Source of the DNA: Streptomyces sp. WZ-12
Lineage (GTDB): Bacteria; Actinomycetota; Actinomycetes; Streptomycetales; Streptomycetaceae
Length of the DNA stretch: 64,000 nucleotides
Assembly (NCBI RefSeq): GCF_028898845.1
Contig: NZ_CP118575.1
Location: forward strand, 124,001-188,000
Reading direction: 5' to 3'
Part shown: in pieces, positions 53,787 through 62,364 of the stretch
Layout: every line of letters begins with the position of its first letter
How positions within the stretch are numbered: position 1 is the first letter of the stretch
The notes under the pieces: generated by a model
The model's database searches: none
Seen by the model: only the letters and a program-made list of their open reading frames with translations
Told to the model about the DNA's origin: nothing
Made by a program: the position numbers and the translations under genes

Positions 53787-56700
53787 TCAGGGGAGCGTGG
53801 GGTCGTAGTCGCCGGGTGGGATGTGGAGACTATCGGTGTCGTAGTCCCCGAAGCGCAGGACGTTCTCGCGCCGGTGGGGGCTGGTCACGGCGAGATCTTC
53901 GGGGAGCACGGTCCAGCCCTCACTGACCATCTGCCGCAGCGTACCGGTCATGTCGATGGTGGTAGAGAAGATGATGCTGGAGGCAACCAGGTCAAGGAAT
54001 TTGACGGCCTTTTCCTGCTGTTCGGGGTCGCGAGAGCTAAGGAGGCCGTGGTTTCCGAAAGCGAGCCATTTGGTGAACCCATTGTACGCCTCAGCCTTAT
54101 TCGTCGCCCTGCTGATCTGCTCGCGAAGTGAGGGTTCCGACAGATAGCGCAGGAGCACGATGGTGCGGACGGCACGTCCGACCTCGCGGAACACCTTGTA
54201 GATCTGGTTCTTGCGTGACCGGTTGTTCAATCGGCGCAGCAGCGTCACCGAGGAGACAGTGCCCTCCTTCACCGACAGGGCGACCTGGATGAGGTCGGGC
54301 CAGTGATTCTCGATCAGTGGCCAGTCAATGGCGGTGCGTGGGTCGGTGGAGAACAGCGGGTCGATGTGCTGGTAGCGCAGGCCAGGGTCAGGGCGGTGGA
54401 AGGTGAGATCGTGGAAGTTGCGGATCCTGGGGAGCAGGTCGATTCCGAGGGTGTGGGCGAGTCCGAAGACGGGGAACGACTGGCCTTGCGTATCTGCATG
54501 CACCGTGCTGGGCTGCACGTCCGATTCGTTGGCGAGCATCGCGTCGATCAGATAGACGGCCTCCCAGGCCCCGCAGGGTATGAACCGGGAGAAGAGCGCG
54601 ATGTAGGTGTCGGCGACAAGATGGTACGCGATTCCGCCGAAACCCCCGTACCGGATGGACGTTTCGGCGAGGAGGTTGTCGATGACGGTGTCCATCATCG
54701 TGCCGTCCACCGCCGCCACCGACCCGTCACCCCACGCGGCGGTGAGCTCGAGGTCGGTGTAGGTGCTGATGACGTCGGCGCCAGCTTTGCCGAGGGTGCG
54801 GGTGGTGAAGTGGCGCTGGGCGATCGCGCCGAGTTCGTGGGCGGTGACGGCACCGCGCATATGGCGGGCGGCCTGCGCGGGGCCGAGGTTGCAGCCGTAG
54901 GTGAACGCGGTGATCACATAGCGGGACAGCGGATCCTTCAGTTTCGGGTCCGACCCCGACAGCGGCCCCGGCCGGTGCCACCACCCCGTCCAGTGCGCCG
55001 CCCGCGCCAGATGTTCCAGCGCCGAGCGCGCCGGCAGCCGCCTCGACAGCTCGGCATCTACCGCCTCCGCGGACGCGGTACGGTCCGTGCCCTTGCGCGC
55101 CTTGAGCGAGGGCACCCCCGTCAGCGGATCGACGGTCAGATCGGCGTTGTCGGGGTAGCCGTCGTCCACCTCCTGGGCCACCTCGGTGAGCTGCTGCCTG
55201 AGGCGGGCGGTGAAGCCAGCAGCGGTGGGCGGCAGTCCGGCCTCCACGCAGAACGCCGCGAGCCTGGGCACGCACTCGTCCCAGGGCAGGAGCATGGTCG
55301 TCCAGTCGCCGTACTCCTCACAGCCCACCACCGCGATGTCCCCGCACCGCAGATCCTCCACCAGGTAGGTGAAGACCATCGTCTCGAAGTGCCGGCGCAC
55401 CAGCTGCCCGGGGACATCCTTGGCGTAGACAGTCTTCAGCCAGTTCTTCGACGCGAACGACAAATCCAACGCCCGCGGAGCCTCGTCCGCTGCCTCGCAA
55501 AGGGCGGTGGGTGGCGGGGTGTCGGGGATCAGCGGACAGGTCAGGTTCTGGTGCGCGAGCGCGTGCTCCAGCGCGTCCAGCACCCTGCGGTCCTGCGAGG
55601 TCGCCACGAACGTGAGCCTGCGCGCTAGCTTGAACATCGTCGGCCGGTCCGGGCGGAAGAACCGCTCCACCAGCGGCGTGAAATTGTTCCCGTGATGCGC
55701 GGCGAGGGCCTCGATCTGGCCGAGCTGCGCATCGAAGCCGCCCGCCCGCTTCACCGCCTCCCGCGCCAGCTTCAGAGCCAGGACGTCATCGAGCGAGCCT
55801 GCGGTGCTACCGTCCCCGTTGCCGACGGGGTCTTTCAGCGCGGCCAGGACGTCCCGGTAGGCGGCGATCAGCTGCTCGGTGACCTCCTTCTGCCGCTTCT
55901 CGATCTCCGCGAGCTCCTCCTCCGCCCGCTTGAGGTGCCGGGCCATGCGCTTGCACAGCATCGTCACGAACTCATCCCGCGCCCGCGAGCGCAGCTCCGC
56001 GACCAGACAGGCCAGCATCGCCGTGCGGCGCGGCTCGGCGATGTCCTTCATCTCCCCCACACTCAAAACGCGTGCCTGCGCAGCCAGCGACGCCGCCTTC
56101 GCCGACGCCGTCTTGCCCACCCACCAGCCGGAATCCCCCAGAGCATCCAGGCGTTCCATGCGTTCGGCGTGCGCGCGGAACTTGGACCACGTCGCCCGCC
56201 GCCCCGGCTCCTTCAGACTGTCGAAGACGCTGCGGCGCTCACCATCGGCCACCTCCAGCAGAGCAGCGAGACGGATACGGGCCGCCTCGCTCATCCGGGA
56301 CACGATCCCCGCACAGATCTCCCCCTCCACCCGGGTCCGGATAGCGGCGGCCATGCGGTCCAGGGTGGAGAACCCCGGCAGCTCCAGCCCCGCCCGGACC
56401 AGCTCCTCCAACGCCACATTCACCAGATCCGCAGAGTGCGCCTTCACCGGCGCCGCCGCCGTCATCGCCCGCGCGGCAACCTCCCTCGCCCGCACAGGAT
56501 CCCGCACCAGCCCCAGGCGTTCCCTCACCCAGGTGCGGTGGTGCTTGGCCGTCCGCGGCGACCCCGTCTCCGCCAGCACGGCATCCCCCAGCCCCAGACC
56601 GGACCGCACATGTGCCACCACCGGCTGCGGCACCGTCTCCAGCGGCGGGAAATACCCCAGCCGGGCGCAGGACTTCAGCATCACCGCTAGCGCCAGCCGG

Positions 56701-56831
56701 TGCCCCGGCCACCGGGCCCGCCCCTCCACCCAGACCCTCTCCTCCGGCGCCACGGTGAAGAACTCCCGCAGCTCCCGCTCCGAGATGATCCGTTTGAAGC
56801 GTGGATACGCCGTCCGCTCCACTGACGCCAC
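53787..56831 (-). CDS. tnpA: Tn3-family transposase TnpA
   Basis: About 1014 aa from a GTG at 56831 that follows GGGAGGGG; the frame is open to an ATG at 56921 but the extra residues are not family-like. The N-terminal DUF4158-type DNA-binding region reads TAYPRFKRIISERELREFF with RLALAVMLKSCARLGYFP. The C-terminal DDE domain has VAAVDGTMMDTVIDNLLAE (Asp), TVHADTQGQSFPVFGLAHTL with IDLLPRIRNFHDLTFHRP (Asp) and SRATNKAEAYNGFTKWLAFG (Glu). The length is normal for Tn3 TnpA and no frame defect was noticed. It lies just inside the right edge of the 43.0-57.0 kb insertion. Confidence 0.93.
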   Translation of the reverse strand: MASVERTAYPRFKRIISERELREFFTVAPEERVWVEGRARWPGHRLALAVMLKSCARLGYFPPLETVPQPVVAHVRSGLGLGDAVLAETGSPRTAKHHRTWVRERLGLVRDPVRAREVAARAMTAAAPVKAHSADLVNVALEELVRAGLELPGFSTLDRMAAAIRTRVEGEICAGIVSRMSEAARIRLAALLEVADGERRSVFDSLKEPGRRATWSKFRAHAERMERLDALGDSGWWVGKTASAKAASLAAQARVLSVGEMKDIAEPRRTAMLACLVAELRSRARDEFVTMLCKRMARHLKRAEEELAEIEKRQKEVTEQLIAAYRDVLAALKDPVGNGDGSTAGSLDDVLALKLAREAVKRAGGFDAQLGQIEALAAHHGNNFTPLVERFFRPDRPTMFKLARRLTFVATSQDRRVLDALEHALAHQNLTCPLIPDTPPPTALCEAADEAPRALDLSFASKNWLKTVYAKDVPGQLVRRHFETMVFTYLVEDLRCGDIAVVGCEEYGDWTTMLLPWDECVPRLAAFCVEAGLPPTAAGFTARLRQQLTEVAQEVDDGYPDNADLTVDPLTGVPSLKARKGTDRTASAEAVDAELSRRLPARSALEHLARAAHWTGWWHRPGPLSGSDPKLKDPLSRYVITAFTYGCNLGPAQAARHMRGAVTAHELGAIAQRHFTTRTLGKAGADVISTYTDLELTAAWGDGSVAAVDGTMMDTVIDNLLAETSIRYGGFGGIAYHLVADTYIALFSRFIPCGAWEAVYLIDAMLANESDVQPSTVHADTQGQSFPVFGLAHTLGIDLLPRIRNFHDLTFHRPDPGLRYQHIDPLFSTDPRTAIDWPLIENHWPDLIQVALSVKEGTVSSVTLLRRLNNRSRKNQIYKVFREVGRAVRTIVLLRYLSEPSLREQISRATNKAEAYNGFTKWLAFGNHGLLSSRDPEQQEKAVKFLDLVASSIIFSTTIDMTGTLRQMVSEGWTVLPEDLAVTSPHRRENVLRFGDYDTDSLHIPPGDYDPTLP

Positions 56832-57325
56832 GACCCGCCCCTCCCAGCTACCCGGCCCGTCCACCAGGAAGCCGATCAAGAAGCCGACAGCCGCCACCAG
56901 AGGCAAACGTCCCAAGAACACACCACTACAGAACGTCCTGCCCTGTCACTCAGCGTCTACCAATGGCCCCTTTCGCGGGTATCTCCTCCGGCCCCGGACG
57001 TGGCGTACAGCTCACGCAGGCAGGGGATTTCGTTCGTCTTGTCCGGGACGCGCATCTGCCCGGTGACCAGGGCGTTCTCATCACAGCCGGACAGCAGGTG
57101 AGCGGCGGATGCGGTATGGGTGCGCGAGCCGCGGGCGCTCTTGCCGTCCACTGCCAGACGCTCCGGGCACCCCTTCGGCGCGGCGCGGCCGGTCAGCAGG
57201 GCCGCGAGCCCCTGTGGGCAGGTCATCAACAGCAGGCGCCGGACGGTGTCCTTGGCCGGGACAGGGCGCAGTCCGAGACTGCCATGGCCGGGAAAGCCCA
57301 GGCGAGCGCGGGCATCCTGGGTACT

Positions 57326-58227
57326 GAGCCTTTGCCAACCTCACTTTGAGCAGTTCAGGTGAAGCGTCAGCACTGCTTGAACGACGCCGGTGATGCGGGT
57401 GGTGCTGCAGCGGAGTTTGCGCAGGAGGCGCCACGTTTTGAGCGTGGCCATCGCCTGCTCTCCGAGAGCCCGAATGCGCGCATGTGCGACGTTAACAGCT
57501 TGCTGACCTGCGGAGAGGTTGTTGTGCCGGCCGCGGAAGGGCACCCGGACACTCCCGCCGGCGCCCTGGTATCCCTTGTCCGCCCAGCAGGCCAGGTCGG
57601 CATCAGACAGGGCGTTGATGATGCCGTGAGTGCGGGCGGCCTTGATGTCGTGGACGGCGCCGGGCAGGGCGGGCGATGCCCACAACAGTCGGCCGTGCGG
57701 GTCGGTGAGGACCTGCACGTTCATCCCGTGCTTGCGATGCTTGCCCGAATAGAAGGGTCGGTCGGCGGCGATCCGGTCGATCGGCAGCAGGGTCCCGTCC
57801 AAGATGACGAACGCCTTGCCCTGTGCCGCCTTCACCGCCGCCGCGAGCTCCGGCGCCAGGGCGGCCAGCAGTTCCACGGCTTCGGCGACATATCGGTAGA
57901 CGGTGCTGAGACCAACCTTGAACCCGGCTGCGAGCTGCGCATACGTGTGCCCACAGCGCAGGTGCGCCAACACCAGCAGGGCCTGTCGGCCAGCGGGCAG
58001 CCGGCGCCAGCGCGTACCCCGCCCGGCCCGGTGTGCAGCCAGTTGAGCCGTCAGAAACCGCAGGTGGGAAGTGGACAGGTCGAGCGCGGACGGGTAGACA
58101 AGCACGCGAAGCTCCTGGAGCAGACGAGCGATCTTGGTCGTGAACTCGTCTACCAGGAGCTTCGTCATGTCACGCACCTGGGCCCCACCCCAACACCCCA
58201 TCAAGCCCAGCAGGTTGGCAAAGGCTC
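57326..58227 (-). mobile_element. IS5-family element 'E', copy 3 (902 bp, intact)
   Basis: Same ends and length as copies 1 and 2, flanked by ACT duplicates. The uninterrupted target (gggtactgtggcgc) is present in copy D1 at about 16615-16628, proving the 3-bp duplication. Confidence 0.95.
57341..58204 (-). CDS. IS5-family DDE transposase (element E, copy 3)
   Basis: 287 aa, apparently identical to copy 1 at the protein level (KVGLSTVYRY, PALPGAVHD). The frame is intact and the DDE residues present, so it is potentially active. Confidence 0.9.
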   Translation of the reverse strand: MMGCWGGAQVRDMTKLLVDEFTTKIARLLQELRVLVYPSALDLSTSHLRFLTAQLAAHRAGRGTRWRRLPAGRQALLVLAHLRCGHTYAQLAAGFKVGLSTVYRYVAEAVELLAALAPELAAAVKAAQGKAFVILDGTLLPIDRIAADRPFYSGKHRKHGMNVQVLTDPHGRLLWASPALPGAVHDIKAARTHGIINALSDADLACWADKGYQGAGGSVRVPFRGRHNNLSAGQQAVNVAHARIRALGEQAMATLKTWRLLRKLRCSTTRITGVVQAVLTLHLNCSK

Positions 58228-58708
58228 ACTGTGGCGCAACCAGTCGGCGATCGCCGCATAAGACTTGGCGCCCGCAATCACCGCGGCCTGCGCAGCACGC
58301 AGAACCGGAAGCAGCGACCAACGCCGGCCCCGGCGACTGCGGGAATCGAACATCTCCGGATCGCCGTCAACAGTCGCGGAGGGTAAGCAGACGAATGTGG
58401 CAAGATACGACAACGCCGAAGTTCCGTTCCGGACAGCCGAGTTGGAGTCTCAGCTGAACCCAACGGAACTTCGGCTCTTCAGGTTGCGGAGCCTCTCACC
58501 AGCCCAGATACATGATCAACAGGAACTTGCGTCAGCCCTGACCCACCACCACACGGCGGATCGAGGCTCAATAATTCGCAAAAATGCGCAACTTGGGTGA
58601 TAGGAATCTTTTGTACCGCGCGTCCACTTCCTGCTTCCCACTAAGAGGACTTTGCTTACCTTGAGGCGAATTGCCCGGTCTTCAACCGATCGAGGAAGGG
58701 ATACCTGT

Positions 58709-59155
58709 ATGTCTTCTTTTTATGACCCCGAATCGGAGCTCGACAAGCTGGGCATCCCAATCCAATACATCCAGCTCAACGATGTTCTAGCCACGTGGGA
58801 TCCGGAGAGCGGCAAGGTGTACTGCAGCACCGGGCTGAGCCCAATGCAGAAGCGTTGCGCGCTGACGCATGAGGTCGCTCATATCACGCTGAAGCATCGC
58901 CGTTGTTCCTATCTCGCCACCGAAGACGCCACGACGGTGGCTGCCGTTGCTCAAGAAAGAGGCGCTGAAATGTGGGCCGCGCGTAAGCTTGTGAGCGCGG
59001 TGCAGCTGGCTGCCGCCCGTGAGTGCGGGCTACCGCCTACAGTGGTCGCAAGGGAACTCGGCGTTACTCTCCGGGTATATCGTGCGCGGCTGCTCGCCGA
59101 GCACCAAGACGAGCAGCGTTGGCTGGGCAACCTCGATGAACTCGTCGGTGTCTGA
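58709..59155 (+). CDS. ImmA/IrrE-type metallo-endopeptidase
   Basis: 148 aa from ATG 58709 with GAGGAAGGG upstream; the open frame from 58652 adds non-domain residues. The zinc-binding motif is LTHEVAHITLKH (HExxH, residues about 53-64), preceded by the typical DPESGKVYCSTGLSPMQKRC strand and followed by AVAQERGAEMWAARKLVSAV, where the Glu of QERGAEMWA is the usual third ligand. In ICEs and prophages such proteases cleave a cognate HTH repressor. No repressor gene adjoins it here: upstream is ISAs1 and downstream an IS701 end. It is an orphan, possibly cut from a prophage or ICE regulatory module. Confidence 0.82.
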   Translation: MSSFYDPESELDKLGIPIQYIQLNDVLATWDPESGKVYCSTGLSPMQKRCALTHEVAHITLKHRRCSYLATEDATTVAAVAQERGAEMWAARKLVSAVQLAAARECGLPPTVVARELGVTLRVYRARLLAEHQDEQRWLGNLDELVGV

Positions 59156-59526
59156 CACGGCAGCTGTAAGTCGTGATCTTCGGGGCGTCCGTGCAGGTCA
59201 GCAGGTTGCTGCGGGTATGGGAACGGCCACCGTGATCATGAGCGTTTGTGACGACGTTCAACGATCAGGTGGCCGTGGAGGCCACGATAGCCGAGCAAGT
59301 GTGGAGGACGGCGTTCGGGGCGCTGATGGCCGAGGTGGCTGACTGTTCCCGCGCCGTGATTCGCGACAGCTGGCACGGGAGATGACGGAGGCGATGCTGA
59401 TGGAGCTGGAGCGGCGCAACTGCTGGACGCTCGCCGAGGCGCTCGGCCACGACGGGCCGTACCGGCTGCAGCACTTCCTTTCCCGCGGCTCATGGAACCA
59501 CGGAGCGTTTTTCAACGCCGCTGCGT
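59153..59526 (+). mobile_element. IS701-family 5' remnant, frameshifted
   Basis: It starts with GACACGGCAGCTGTAAGTCG at the very end of the ImmA-like gene. Transposase segments LMAEVADC, LAREMTEAMLMELERRNCWT and LAEALGHDGPYRLQHFLSRG with SWNHG are readable in two frames. The rest of the gene is absent. Confidence 0.7.
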
Positions 59527-59983
59527 TTAGCGTGGTGAGCAGGGTGCAAGTCCGTTTTCCATGATCTTGATCTCGGTGTGGAGGGTGTAGTTCCGCGCGG
59601 TGGCGGGGTGTTTGCCGTGGTGGGCGGCGTACTTGCTGACCGACTTCACGTTCCTGGATTTCATGCGCTGGCGGTGACGGGCGGGCAGGAGGTTGTCCAG
59701 CAGCGCGCGGCCGATGGCTCCGACCAGGCGGACTGGTCCGTCGGGCAGGACGCCGGCGGCGGTGACGACCTGGTCGCGGGCGGCGTGGAGGGCGACGGTG
59801 AAGCTGAGGCGGTCCATGTCCAGGCCCGGGCGGGTGGCCGCGGTGTCCGCGGCTGTGCGGATCAGGGCTTGGTAGACGGTGAGGATGCCCGAGAGCTCTT
59901 GTTCCAGGTCGGTGGGGTGTCCGGAGCGCAGGACCCGGCCGTGCAGCAGGGTCGCCTTCACGCTGGCGTAACAGGTCTCCGCC
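59527..59983 (-). pseudogene. IS4-family transposase, C-terminal fragment
   Basis: The frame ends at 59527 and reads ASVKATLLHGRVLRSGHPTD, LEQELSGILTVYQALIRTAA, RLSFTVALHAARDQVVTAAG, LVGAIGRALLDNLLPARHRQ and RMKSRNVKSVSKYAAHHGKH. This is the usual end of a Streptomyces IS4-type transposase. The 5' part is cut by IS3 A copy 4. Confidence 0.72.
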
Positions 59984-61307
59984 TGAGGTTCCCCCGTCGT
60001 TCGGGAGGCGCTGATCAGCTGGTCAGGAGGGGTTGACGGGGTTTCAGGTTCGCTCGTTCGGCCGTTGCCTGCTCGGCGTAGTACTTCTCCTCGAATTCGA
60101 TCGGGCTGAGGAAGCCGAGTCGTTCCTGGGTGCGGCGGGAGTTATAGAAGCCGTCTGTGTACTCGAAGAGCGCGAGGTTCGCCTCGGCACGTGTGGCGAA
60201 GACGCGGCCGCGCACGCACTCGGTCTTGATCAGCATCCACAGGTTCTCCGCGAGGGCGTTGTCGTGGCTGTCCCCGACGGAGCCCATGGACGCGTCAACT
60301 CCTGCCCGCAGCAGGCGAGTTGTGAGCTTGATGGATGTGTACTGACAGCCGTGGTCGGCATGGTGGATGAGCTTGCCGGGCTCGACCTCGCGGGACGCGA
60401 GGGCGTACTCCAGCGTGGTCAGGACCAGGTCGGCGTCCGCGCGGGCGGAGGTCTCCCAGGCCACCACCCGGCGGGAGAACGCGTCCCGGATCGCCGACAG
60501 CCACAGCGGGCCCTCGCCGGTCGAGATCATCGTCAGGTCGGTGACCCACAGCCGGTTCGGCGCCGGTGCGGTGAAGTCCCGGTTGACCAGGTCCGGGGCG
60601 AGTGTGGCCTTCGGATCCCGGCGCGTGAAGCCTGTGCGGCGCGGGCTGATGCCCGCCAGGTCGGCCTCGCGCATCAGGCGCTCGACCCGCTTGCGGCCCA
60701 CGCGTGTGCCCTCGCGTTTCAGCACGGCATGCACGCGCGGAGAGCCGTAGATCCCGCCCGGACTCGGTGTGGATCTCCTTGATCCGCTCGGTCAGCTCGA
60801 CGTCGCGACGCCGCCGCTCGCACGGCTGCTTCTCGGCGCGGCGCCAGCGGTAGTAGGTGGAGGAGGCGATGTGCAGTTCCCGCAGGACGCACTCGACTCC
60901 CAGGTCAGGGTGCTCGTCGAGGAGCCCCGTCACCTGGGCCGGGTCGGGTCGAGTTGCGCCGCGAAAAAAGCCGAGGCCGTCCGCAGAACTTCGTTCGCGC
61001 GCTTGAGCTGGGCGTTCTCCTTGCGAAGCGCGGCGAGTTCGACGCGTTCGTCGCTGGTCAGCCGGTCGTCCCGCTCGCCGGCATCGGCCTCGGCCTGCCG
61101 GATCCAGCCGCGCAGGGCCTCGGGATGCACGCCGAGCTCGATAGCCAGTCGCTTGATCTGGGGCTTCGGGTCGGAGGTCCGGTACATCCGCACCGCACGC
61201 TCGCGCAACTCCAGCGAGTACTTCCTGGGGGCAGCCATGGTCGATGTTCCTCTCATGAGAACCATCTGACCCTCTGTCACCATCCTCCGCATCTCGGGGG
61301 AACCTCA
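59984..61307 (-). mobile_element. IS3-family element 'A', copy 4, full length (1324 bp) with frameshifted orfB
   Basis: Both ends are complete (TGAGGTTCCCCCG each side; the repeat extends outward as GCC..GGC). OrfA (from MAAPRKYSLELRERAV, ending 60930) and the slippery T6 run are intact. OrfB contains one extra C near 60757 (gatcccgcccggactcgg, against gatcccgccggactcgg in copy 1), which breaks the frame at HTESG/GIYGSPR. The rest of orfB to 60015 is intact with TDLTMIS, HHADHGCQY and SHDNALAENLWMLIKTE. So even the only full-length A element is defective. Confidence 0.9.
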
Positions 61308-61842
61308 GGCTTTGGTCCAGTACTACCTTCTTGCCCAGGACGTGTTCCGCCTGGGCAGGCTCCAGTGGGTCATGGAGACCTCGCTGCTGAAGACGCTGGC
61401 CGGGAAGCACCGGTCGACGGTCACGAAGATGGCTCGGAAGTACAAGAGCATCGTCGAGACACCTGAGGGACCGCGAACCTGTCTGACCGTCACCGTTCTA
61501 CGCGACCGGGGGAGGAAACCGCTGGTCGCCCGCTTCGGCGGGATACCGCTCAAACGACAGCGCAAGGCCGTCCTCACCGACAGGCGGCCGGTCATGGCCA
61601 GTGCGAAGCGAAACGAGCTGATCCACCGGCTCATCGCCGAGTGCTGCGAGATCTGCGAAGCCCGGACGAATCTTGAGGTCCACCACGTCCGCAAGCTCGC
61701 CGACCTCAACCGGCCCGGACGTCGGGACAAGCCCGACTGGGTGCACCTCATGGCTAAACGACGGCGCAAGACCCTGGTGATCTGCCGTCGCTGCCACGAG
61801 GACATCCATGCCGGGCGGGGCACCGCGCCACCACGGAAGTGA
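61308..61842 (+). pseudogene. Group II intron-encoded protein, C-terminal part with HNH endonuclease domain
   Basis: The frame reads LVQYYLLAQDVFRLGRLQWV, METSLLKTLAGKHRSTVTKM, ARKYKSIVETPEGPRTCLTV (maturase X domain) and ARFGGIPLKRQR, then an HNH-type domain CEICEARTNLEVHHVRKLAD, WVHLMAKRRRKTLVICRRCH and EDIHAG, with two CxxC pairs and the HH motif. The reverse transcriptase core is missing because IS3 A copy 4 replaces the 5' part. A group II ribozyme 3' end follows directly. Confidence 0.88.
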
Positions 61843-61851
61843 TCACTGGAG

Positions 61852-61883
61852 AGCGGGATGCCGGGAAACTGGCCTGTCCCGTT
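61852..61883 (+). ncRNA. Group II intron ribozyme domain V
   Basis: AGCGGGA pairs with TCCCGTT, and inside it GCCGG pairs with CTGGC around a GAAA tetraloop, with an asymmetric bulge between. The AGC at the start is the catalytic-triad position. It lies 10 bp after the intron protein stop, where domain V is expected. Confidence 0.75.
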
Positions 61884-62017
61884 CGGGAAGGGGCCGTCGG
61901 AAAAGGACCCGAACCACGGGCACCTCGTCGGCGGCCTACTTCACTCGGGTCGGCGGCTCGGGGAAACGGAACGACGGCAACGTCGTCACCGCGCCCCGAG
62001 CCGACCGCACAAGGTCG

Positions 62018-62122
62018 GTACCCCTTGTACGACGGCGCCCCCTCGGACCCCACGACCGACCCCTCCCACAACGACCCAACATCAAGATCACCTCACGCCA
62101 CCCACAACAACCCGATAGCGCC
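62018..62122 (-). repeat. Solo IS6 terminus
   Basis: The sequence from gtaccccttgtacgac to cccgatagcgcc matches the 5' end of the IS6 element at 5466-5572 with a few changes. The rest of the IS6 is absent. Confidence 0.75.
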
Positions 62123-62133
62123 TGTCCGCGACC

Positions 62134-62287
62134 TCGCTCTGCCGTATCCCTTGTTCGAATAAATCAGCTGCCCGCATACGCCGCCGCTCGGCCTCAACTG
62201 CCCCCAACCGCCTACGAGTTAGAATCTCCATACACACGGTATGCCGAACAAGGCCAGATCATCAAACGCGCCGTCAAAGATCAGTAC
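62134..62287 (-). repeat. Solo IS630 terminal block (about 150 bp)
   Basis: Third copy of the block at 15403 and 33100, with a few substitutions. It abuts the IS6 end on the left. The interval to 62364 after it contains no gene. Confidence 0.75.
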
Positions 62288-62364
62288 TTCCTGCTCGAAG
62301 ATCCACCGTTGACCGCACAGCCCCTCAGTCCGGGGCAACTCCACGACTCAATAAATGTCGGGGA

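Larger units (their letters stand above)
43030..56996. mobile_element. Putative Tn3-family composite transposon (13.97 kb) inserted in an ISAs1 copy
   Basis: The interval separates two halves of one ISAs1 element. GACGTGGC is present once in the intact copy D1 and at both edges here, consistent with a short target duplication (Tn3-family elements make 5 bp). The right edge reads inward GGGGCCGGAGGAGATACC then CGCGAAAGG, Tn3-like and close to the tnpA start. The left edge shares only GGAGATA with it and now carries the palindrome, so the left terminus is uncertain or altered. Cargo: two inverted ISAs1 copies, IS110 remnant, repeat/propeller gene, IS21, kinase-like gene, resolvase remnant, calpain-like gene and tnpA. 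Confidence 0.6.
56997..58543 (-). mobile_element. ISAs1-family element D, 5' half, containing IS5 copy 3
   Basis: This part holds the outer terminus (CAGGGCTGACGCAAGTTCC read inward from 58543), the transposase start (MSYLATFVCLPSATVDGDP) and the segment up to LRELYA, where it is cut by the 13.97-kb insertion. The IS5 element E at 57326-58227 interrupts it after IADWLRHS. It matches copy D1 (16307-16920) base for base wherever I compared. Confidence 0.85.

Noticed and set aside
53823..57066. Plus-strand open frames of 395-441 codons over tnpA
   Set aside because: Antisense to the clearly recognisable Tn3 transposase; no motif in the plus-strand readings.
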